Positions 58,480 to 64,000 of a DNA stretch of 64,000 nt are shown in pieces (position 1 is the stretch's first letter; every line of letters starts with the position of its first letter). The notes beneath the pieces were generated by a model. It did no database searches. It saw only the letters and a list, made by a program, of their open reading frames with translations, and had not been told where the DNA came from. The DNA comes from G965202665 sp965243835 (GTDB taxonomy: Bacteria; Actinomycetota; Acidimicrobiia; Spongiisociales; Spongiisociaceae). Position numbers and translations under genes: made by a program. The stretch spans positions 1,116,001-1,180,000 of the forward strand of contig OZ251578.1 of NCBI GenBank assembly GCA_965243835.1, read 5' to 3'.

Positions 58480-60994
58480 ACTACGACTGCGGGGTTTTCG
58501 TTCCTATTCCGGGCGGGAGGAGCATCGCTTTGATTTCCGGGGCCGTAACCTGATCGCCATCGTGGGACCGACCGGGGCGGGCAAAAGCACCATACTGGAT
58601 GCAGTTTCCCTCGCCCTCTACGGCCGCACTCCCCGTATCGGCAAAGCCGCCTCCACCCTCATCAACCAGCGGTCGGCGGAGGCCGTAGTCAGTTTGCGCT
58701 TTGAAGCGCAAGGTTCGGAGTGGGAAGCGGTCCGTCATATCCGTCGTAAAGCCGCTAACGAATCTGCCCTTTATCGTTTTGACGACGCCAACTCGCGAGA
58801 GCCGACCGAAAAGTGGGTGATGGCAGGGGGAGTGAACGCCAAGATCTTGGAGCTGTTGGGCTTGGAATTTGATGCTTTCAGCCGCTCGGTTTTACTGGCC
58901 CAAGGTCAGTTTGACAAGTTTCTGGGCGCGGTCCCTGCCGACAAAGTCAAAGTATTGAAAGGCCTGTTTGGGCTTGAGCGGTTGGATGCTATGAAAGGGT
59001 TGGCAAAGATAAGGGTTCAGAATGCAAACACTGAAATTAGAATTTTGAAAGGGCGGTTGGATGGTGTCAAACAAGCCCAAGATAGGTGCAAGCAACTGAG
59101 AGAGGACATTAAGGAAGCCCAAGCTCGTCAGAAACAACTGGAAGACGCTCTCCCTAAGTTCGAAAAATTGGATGAGGAGTTGGCAAGTATTCGTAAAACA
59201 ATGGCCAATGATCGGGAGAAACTGGATGAGACAAGAGAGATGAACCTTCCTCCTCAGGAAAAATCTGAAAAGACGATTAGCGATGCTGAGAAAGCCGCGG
59301 ACGAACTCGCGACAGCCGTTGCCGGGATGAAGAAAGCCTCCCAAGTAGCCAAGAATACAAACGACAAGATCATATCACCTGAGTTCCAGGAACGGAATAA
59401 TCGTTGCCAAGAGGCTAAGGTTTTAATTGGGCGTTTGGAAGATCTACGGAAAGCATATAAAACCGCCTGCCAACGGGCAACCGATGCCAGCCAAAAGGTA
59501 AAGGAAGCCGAAGGCCAGTTAGAAAAATCACGCCGCGATTTGAAATCGGCGCAAGAAGAGCTAATCAAGGCCAAGAAGAAGGCAGAGCAGGCTGAGCAGG
59601 ATTATGCGGAAGCGGAGAAGGCTTATTGGGAAGCGCGTCATCAGAATATGGCCGCCGAGCTACGGTCGGATTTGAAGAAGGACGGAGATTGTCCCGTATG
59701 TGAACAGCCGGTGCATGAGATTCCCCCGCCAATCACCGGTACCGGAGTGACCCAAGCAGAAAAAAGTTTACAGAAGGCAAAAGTAGCCCGCCAAGAGGCT
59801 TTAGCGGCTTTGCAAAAGGCGACCAATGAAGAGAGAGAAGCCGTAGTGGGCTTGAAAGCGGCTAAGGATAATCTGGAAGGATTCCAAAAGGCGGCCGAGG
59901 ACGCGGCTAAAGAGAAAGATGAAGCGCAAGAAAATTTGCAGAAGCTTATAACTAAATTGGCCGAGCTTTTGGGCGAGGGCGATCCGGACGTTCTTTTGCC
60001 AGAAGAAGAATTCGCCTTGAACGAAATGCGGGAACAGGCGGAAAAAGCCCGCAAGATGGAAGAAGAGTCTCGACGTATGCTAGAGAAGGCACGCTCCGAT
60101 GGGGAGAGCGCGCGACAGAAGCTTAGTAAACTACGGGACGACTTGTTGAATGTGGCCGCTCTCTTGAAAATGGAGATTTCCATTCCGGTCAATGACCCAC
60201 CGGCTGTCCGTAAGGCACTGAGCGACATACGTCAAGAGCGTGATCGGATTGTTGCCGAACTGACCGACAAACTCGACATAAGCCAAACAGATCTGAAGGC
60301 TACAGAGGAGCGTAGAGCGACGTTGGTTGTCGAGTATAAAATAAAAAGATCGGTGAAAGAAGATTTGGCCGCGATTGAACAGAAAATAAAGTTGCTGTTA
60401 GAGAACCTGGAGGCAGAGAAAGAGAAAGCGGCTGACCTAGTGAATTTGGAAAACCAGATACAGACTGAGAAATCTAGGCGGGATAACTACCAGAGGCTCA
60501 ATGAAGACCTGACCGACCGCCAAGGCACTTTTGTCAATTTCCTGTTGGAGTCTGTGCGGATGACCCTGTCGGAACTCGGTTCCGAGCATTTCCAGCGTTT
60601 ATCCTCCGACCGTTACCAGTTTTCCGAGGACGGCAAGTTTGATGTCATCGACCTCACTTTCGCCGGTGAGACTAGAGGTTCCGACTCGCTGTCCGGAGGG
60701 GAGACTTTCTTGGCGTCGCTGGCGTTGGCGGTGGCCTTGGCGGAGATGGTGGGGCGGGAAGGGGGACGCCTGGACGCGTTTATGCTGGATGAGGGGTTCG
60801 GCTCCTTGGACCCGGAGCATCTGGACCTGGCGATGGAGGGAGTGGAGAAACTGGCGTCCGACAGTGCTCAGCGGTTGGTGTTACTGGTGTCGCATGTGCC
60901 CGAGTTGCGGGAGCGGGTGGATGATTTGCTCATCCTGGAAAAAGATCCGGCCACCGGCGACACGAAAATCATCCAGGGGGCCGGGGCCGCCTGA
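58466..60994 (+). CDS. sbcC: DNA repair ATPase SbcC (Rad50)
   Basis: 842 residues. N-terminal Walker A GPTGAGKST (Lys 40); long coiled coils on both sides of a zinc hook CPVC (residues 409-412); C-terminal signature LSGGETFLASLALAVALAE, Walker B FMLDEGFGSLD and H-loop LLVSHVPEL. It is shorter than E. coli SbcC but within the actinobacterial range. The coiled-coil section is less GC-rich because of Lys/Glu codons. Confidence 0.95.
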   Translation: MRPLELRLRGFRSYSGREEHRFDFRGRNLIAIVGPTGAGKSTILDAVSLALYGRTPRIGKAASTLINQRSAEAVVSLRFEAQGSEWEAVRHIRRKAANESALYRFDDANSREPTEKWVMAGGVNAKILELLGLEFDAFSRSVLLAQGQFDKFLGAVPADKVKVLKGLFGLERLDAMKGLAKIRVQNANTEIRILKGRLDGVKQAQDRCKQLREDIKEAQARQKQLEDALPKFEKLDEELASIRKTMANDREKLDETREMNLPPQEKSEKTISDAEKAADELATAVAGMKKASQVAKNTNDKIISPEFQERNNRCQEAKVLIGRLEDLRKAYKTACQRATDASQKVKEAEGQLEKSRRDLKSAQEELIKAKKKAEQAEQDYAEAEKAYWEARHQNMAAELRSDLKKDGDCPVCEQPVHEIPPPITGTGVTQAEKSLQKAKVARQEALAALQKATNEEREAVVGLKAAKDNLEGFQKAAEDAAKEKDEAQENLQKLITKLAELLGEGDPDVLLPEEEFALNEMREQAEKARKMEEESRRMLEKARSDGESARQKLSKLRDDLLNVAALLKMEISIPVNDPPAVRKALSDIRQERDRIVAELTDKLDISQTDLKATEERRATLVVEYKIKRSVKEDLAAIEQKIKLLLENLEAEKEKAADLVNLENQIQTEKSRRDNYQRLNEDLTDRQGTFVNFLLESVRMTLSELGSEHFQRLSSDRYQFSEDGKFDVIDLTFAGETRGSDSLSGGETFLASLALAVALAEMVGREGGRLDAFMLDEGFGSLDPEHLDLAMEGVEKLASDSAQRLVLLVSHVPELRERVDDLLILEKDPATGDTKIIQGAGAA

Positions 60995-61008
60995 CGGGTG
61001 GGCGCAAC

Positions 61009-61299
61009 TCAGATGTCGGCGAGCATGCGCAGGTCGGCGTTGGTGATGTAGTCCGTCGGGTTGAAAGGCAACTCCGCCCGGGCCGGGTCGTTGTAGTAGC
61101 GTTCCGCGGCCGCCTCAAACCCTTCGTCGCCGTCGTAGTGGACCATCCACACGAACTGATTGTCGGCGTCGTTGCGCCACGGCCCGCTCACCCCGAACCC
61201 ATGCCGTTTGCGCAGGGGGATGATGTGGGACGCCACTTTGCCGACGAATTCGTCCATCAGCCCCGGCTTGATGTCATAGATGCGAAGTTGCGTAGTCAT
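61009..61299 (-). CDS. NIPSNAP-family protein
   Basis: 96 residues from ATG 61299. LRIYDIKPGLMDEFV, GFGVSGPWRNDADNQFVWM and a C-terminal helix fit the dimeric alpha-beta barrel fold of NIPSNAP proteins. Function unknown. It converges on sbcC. Confidence 0.75.
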   Translation of the reverse strand: MTTQLRIYDIKPGLMDEFVGKVASHIIPLRKRHGFGVSGPWRNDADNQFVWMVHYDGDEGFEAAAERYYNDPARAELPFNPTDYITNADLRMLADI

Positions 61300-61356
61300 A
61301 CCCCCATCATACCCCCTTCTCGCGTAAGCGACGCCTCCGCCCACCGAACCCGCACC

Positions 61357-61644
61357 CTATCCTGGTCCGCCATCCCGTTCCCAGCGCGGCACGACGGAGC
61401 GGGCGACTGCGTAGATTTGCGTTGCCGCGGTCACCGAATCCTCGGCCTCCCGCCGCGTGTAGTCCACGACGATGTTTCCGTGGTCGCCTTCATATGCGTA
61501 GCGACTTCCTATGTAGTGCCTCTCCAAAATGGAAGTTTTGCTTGTCATTGAGTCATAATCAGCGTGATTCTTGAAACTTGTTTGTTCTAATTCTTGAATC
61601 AAGAGCCGCAGGCTGTGAGCTCTTTGGGGAGTTTTTGGCCTCAA
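61357..61644 (-). CDS. HEPN-domain protein, apparently missing its N-terminal helix
   Basis: 95 residues from TTG 61644. It begins at the helix usually found in the middle of HEPN proteins (RAHSLRLLIQEL) and continues with SRYAYEGDHG and the final helix. The typical length is 120-130 residues; an in-frame stop lies upstream, so the first helix is lost. It overlaps the nucleotidyltransferase stop by 4 nt. Likely a decayed toxin of an MNT-HEPN pair. Confidence 0.65.
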   Translation of the reverse strand: MRPKTPQRAHSLRLLIQELEQTSFKNHADYDSMTSKTSILERHYIGSRYAYEGDHGNIVVDYTRREAEDSVTAATQIYAVARSVVPRWERDGGPG

Positions 61645-62048
61645 ATAAGGGCTGGTTGCCGGGCCCGGTCATAGATCACCACTCCCTCGGCGGTGGCTTT
61701 TTGGTAAACATACGTGTTGCGACGGGCTTGTCTTTGCCACTCGTCGGGGGTGTGCACGCTCAGATCCAAGCCGGGAGGATGGGGCGGCAATCCCGAATCC
61801 TGATGCTCATTATTCTTTTTCACCATGGCTTCCCAAATGGGTTGATATAGGCCTCTTTTCCGCTGGTGGATGTCCAGGTCGGTTTCTTTTATCAGGATCA
61901 GGTCCAGGTCGCTACCGGGGTGGGGGCGGCCGGTGGCGTACGAACCCCAGATGACGGCCCGCTCCACGCCCAGCTCGGCCAAGGCGGGGGCGAGGGCTTC
62001 CCCGATGTCCTCCGGGGTGAGCATGGTGAACGTTACCTGGGTCGGCAT
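61641..62048 (-). CDS. MNT-type minimal nucleotidyltransferase (antitoxin)
   Basis: 135 residues. The Pol-beta motif GSYATGRPHPGSDLDLILI carries the Gly-Ser and Asp-x-Asp catalytic residues, with a third acidic residue in LDLSV. Such proteins AMPylate and silence HEPN toxins. It is divergent from ychF with 38 bp between starts. Confidence 0.85.
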   Translation of the reverse strand: MPTQVTFTMLTPEDIGEALAPALAELGVERAVIWGSYATGRPHPGSDLDLILIKETDLDIHQRKRGLYQPIWEAMVKKNNEHQDSGLPPHPPGLDLSVHTPDEWQRQARRNTYVYQKATAEGVVIYDRARQPALI

Positions 62049-62086
62049 AACCCAATTGTAGCACGATCCGCTACCCTGTCGGGTTG

Positions 62087-63145
62087 ATGGCTCGCGTCGG
62101 TCTGTTCGGCTTCGCCAATTCGGGGAAGACCACCCTCTTCAACGCCCTTACCGGGTTGACGGCGGTCACCGCCCCCCATCCGTTCACCACTTCTTCGCCG
62201 AATGTGGGGGTGGGCCGGGTGACGGATGCCCGTTTGCGGGAGGCGGCCGTTTTGGAAGGTTCGGCCAAGGTGACCCACCCGTCCCTGGAACTGGTGGATC
62301 TGCCCGCCCTGGGAGGGGGAGGGGAGGCGCTGTCCCGGTTGCGGGAAGCGGATGCGCTGACGGCGGTGTTACAGGCACATTCGCTCCGGTGGGATTCGGG
62401 TGCTCCGCCTGACCCGGCCGCCGAGGCGGAAGAGTTGCTTTTGGAACTGTGCCTGGCCGATCATGAGGTTTTCAGACGACGCGCCCCCCGCATCGCCAAA
62501 GAGGCCGCCGCCGACCCGGATTTGAAACCGGCCGCCCGGGCGGTGGAGGAAGCGGCCGCCCTGCTGTCCGACGGGGTGTTGTTGCGCAGCCGGAACTGGA
62601 GCGAATCCGGGATGAAAGCCTTCCGGGATATGTCCCCGGTTACCCTGGTCCCCTGCGTTTGGGTGGTGAACATGGATGAGAACCTGCCCCCCGCCGACTG
62701 GGACGAGTTGCGGTTCCGGGTGGAGGAGGCGGTTCCGGAGGGGGATTTGGTAGTGACCTTGTCCGCCCGTCTGGAGGAGGAGGTGGCCCGGCTGGGGGCG
62801 GAGGAACGGGGGGAGTTGTACGAGGGCTTGGGGTTGGGGGCGGGGGCCCCGGATGCGATAATGTCCGCCGTGTACCGGGCGCTGGGCCTGGTCACTTTTT
62901 ACACGTTGGGCCCCAAGGAGTCCCGGGCTTGGGCCCTGCCCGCCGGTTCTTCCGCTTTGGAAGCGGCCGCCAAGGTTCATTCCGATTTGGCGCGCGGTTT
63001 CATCCGGGCCGAGGTGTGCGGTTTGGAGGAGGTGGTCGGCGCGGGCGGTTGGGATGCGGCCAAAGCCGCCGGGCTGTTGCGCGTGGAAGGCAAAACCTAC
63101 CGGGTGGCCGACGGCGAGGCCCTGCTGATCCGGTTTTCGGTATGA
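62087..63145 (+). CDS. ychF: YchF/Obg-like GTPase or ATPase
   Basis: 352 residues. G1 is GFANSGKTT, G3 is VDLPALGGGG, and the C-terminal TGS-like domain (TFYTLGPKESRAWALPAGS, then HSDLARGFIRAEV) identifies the YchF group. The G4 position (WVVNMDEN) lacks the Asn-Lys-x-Asp of true GTPases, as in the ATP-using OLA1/YchF branch. Likely ribosome-associated stress regulation. It overlaps the next gene by 4 nt. Confidence 0.9.
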   Translation: MARVGLFGFANSGKTTLFNALTGLTAVTAPHPFTTSSPNVGVGRVTDARLREAAVLEGSAKVTHPSLELVDLPALGGGGEALSRLREADALTAVLQAHSLRWDSGAPPDPAAEAEELLLELCLADHEVFRRRAPRIAKEAAADPDLKPAARAVEEAAALLSDGVLLRSRNWSESGMKAFRDMSPVTLVPCVWVVNMDENLPPADWDELRFRVEEAVPEGDLVVTLSARLEEEVARLGAEERGELYEGLGLGAGAPDAIMSAVYRALGLVTFYTLGPKESRAWALPAGSSALEAAAKVHSDLARGFIRAEVCGLEEVVGAGGWDAAKAAGLLRVEGKTYRVADGEALLIRFSV

Positions 63146-64000
63146 GCTCCGGCCGTCCTCGTCCGGCGCCGCGCCTGCTGGCCGGATGGTGGGGGAGGGG
63201 GTTGTTGATGGGGGCGGCCGATCTGGTGCCCGGGGTGAGCGGGGGCACGGTGGCTTTGGTCACCCGCATCTACCCGCGCTTGTTGTCCGCGCTCAACGCG
63301 GGCGCGCAGGCGGCGACGCTCCTGTTGCGGGGGGAGGTCAGGGGAGCAGGCGGGACTTTGCGCAAAGTGGACTGGTGGTTCGTCGCTTCCCTGGCGGCGG
63401 GGGTCGCCATGTCGGTGGCCGCTTTGGCGGGCGTGATCGAGACGCTACTGGTGGAGCAGCCGGTGCGCACCGCGGCCGTGTTCTTCGGCTTGATGGCGGG
63501 TGCGGTGGGGGCCGCCGCCCGGCTGTTTCGCCGCCCGGCTCCCTGCCACCTGCTGATCGTGGCCACTGCGGGGGCGGCGGCCTTCTGGGGGTTCGGTTTC
63601 CAGTCGGCGGCGGTTTCCTCCCCGGCTTGGTGGGCGTATTTCCTGGCCGGGGCGCTGGGGGTGTGCGCTTTCATCCTGCCCGGGGTGAGCGGCTCCTTCG
63701 TGTTGCTCTCCATCGGGATGTATCAGCCGGTAATCCGGGCCCTGACCGGACCTGACTTTTCCGCCCTGGTCGTGTTCGCCCTGGGTTTGGCGATCGGCCT
63801 GGGTTGCTTCTCCCGTTTGTTGAACTTTTTGCTGTCCCGTTTCCACGACCGGCTGCTGGCGGTGATGATCGGCCTGATGGTCGGTTCGTTCCGCATCCTG
63901 TGGCCTTGGCCGCACGGTTTGGGCGATGAAAACGGCGTCGGCGCCACCGTGCTGGCCGTCCCCGGCCCCGACTTGGCCGTCCCGTTGGTTCTGGCCGTGC
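63142..64000 (+). CDS. DUF368 membrane protein, cut by window end (possible polyprenyl-phosphate translocase)
   Basis: The first 286 residues are in the window. GAADLVPGVSGGTVAL and FILPGVSGSFVLL are the two internal-repeat signatures (PGVSG) of DUF368, among multiple membrane helices. Members such as PopT translocate undecaprenyl phosphate. It is translationally coupled to ychF (ATGA). The 3' end lies outside. Confidence 0.88.
   Translation, partial: MSSGRPRPAPRLLAGWWGRGLLMGAADLVPGVSGGTVALVTRIYPRLLSALNAGAQAATLLLRGEVRGAGGTLRKVDWWFVASLAAGVAMSVAALAGVIETLLVEQPVRTAAVFFGLMAGAVGAAARLFRRPAPCHLLIVATAGAAAFWGFGFQSAAVSSPAWWAYFLAGALGVCAFILPGVSGSFVLLSIGMYQPVIRALTGPDFSALVVFALGLAIGLGCFSRLLNFLLSRFHDRLLAVMIGLMVGSFRILWPWPHGLGDENGVGATVLAVPGPDLAVPLVLAV

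Overview
This window is high-GC actinobacterial DNA. GTG starts are frequent. It carries a DUF222-HNH gene, S-layer-homology repeats with the spacing seen in Acidimicrobiia, a type II dehydroquinase, Lhr, and promoters resembling the actinobacterial PafBC (RecA-NDp) class. I place it, by inference, in Actinomycetota and most likely Acidimicrobiia or a relative. No rRNA, tRNA, CRISPR array or intact transposase gene was recognised.

Layout. 1-11 kb: purine and folate genes (purH end, folD, a formyl-THF cyclo-ligase), a zinc ribbon, a lipoprotein, a GT5 glycogen-synthase-like gene, a YcaQ/AlkX-like glycosylase and a DUF1156 DNA methylase with a pentanucleotide repeat in its coding sequence. 11-16 kb: DUF222-HNH nuclease and debris of accessory genes. 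16-28 kb: an AroQ-esterase fusion, a lipoate-ligase-like gene, a three-subunit molybdenum hydroxylase with a MoaD-like protein, an LRR-SLH surface protein and an ABC exporter. 28-38 kb: a tandemly triplicated small Cys-rich gene, RecQ, and a split type ISP-like restriction-modification locus with four poly-G tracts and an array of alternative C-terminal cassettes. 38-52 kb: Usp, flavin reductase, SDR, Lhr helicase, HepT, GNAT, NUDIX, an inositol-phosphatase-family enzyme, citramalate synthase and TrpS. 52-64 kb: a NurA-HerA-membrane protein-SbcD-SbcC DNA-end-processing operon, NIPSNAP, an MNT-HEPN pair, YchF and a DUF368 protein.

Two themes cut across the region. First, gene ends are repeatedly duplicated in tandem and then decay. 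Extra copies of 5' ends with their promoters (glgA, aroQ, nurA, the Cys-rich gene) or of 3' ends (lhr, lplA-like, LRR-SLH, the R-M enzyme) fill nearly every long non-coding stretch. Second, a 23-nt element (TTGTCACAC, 8 nt, TAnnnT) sits 6-7 nt before the start codon of the HNH gene, of nurA and its copies, and of each copy of the Cys-rich gene. It matches the RecA-NDp/PafBC DNA-damage promoter in layout and implies leaderless, damage-inducible transcripts.

The strongest candidate for an undescribed system is the R-M locus at 32.4-38.1 kb. The C-terminal part of a type ISP-like enzyme is a separate upstream gene coupled by TGATG to the nuclease-helicase-methylase gene. That second gene is switched by a G12 tract and ends in a second G tract whose length decides which of several C-terminal cassettes is translated. 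With the repeat-bearing DUF1156 methylase, this gives two putatively phase-variable DNA-modifying loci in 64 kb.
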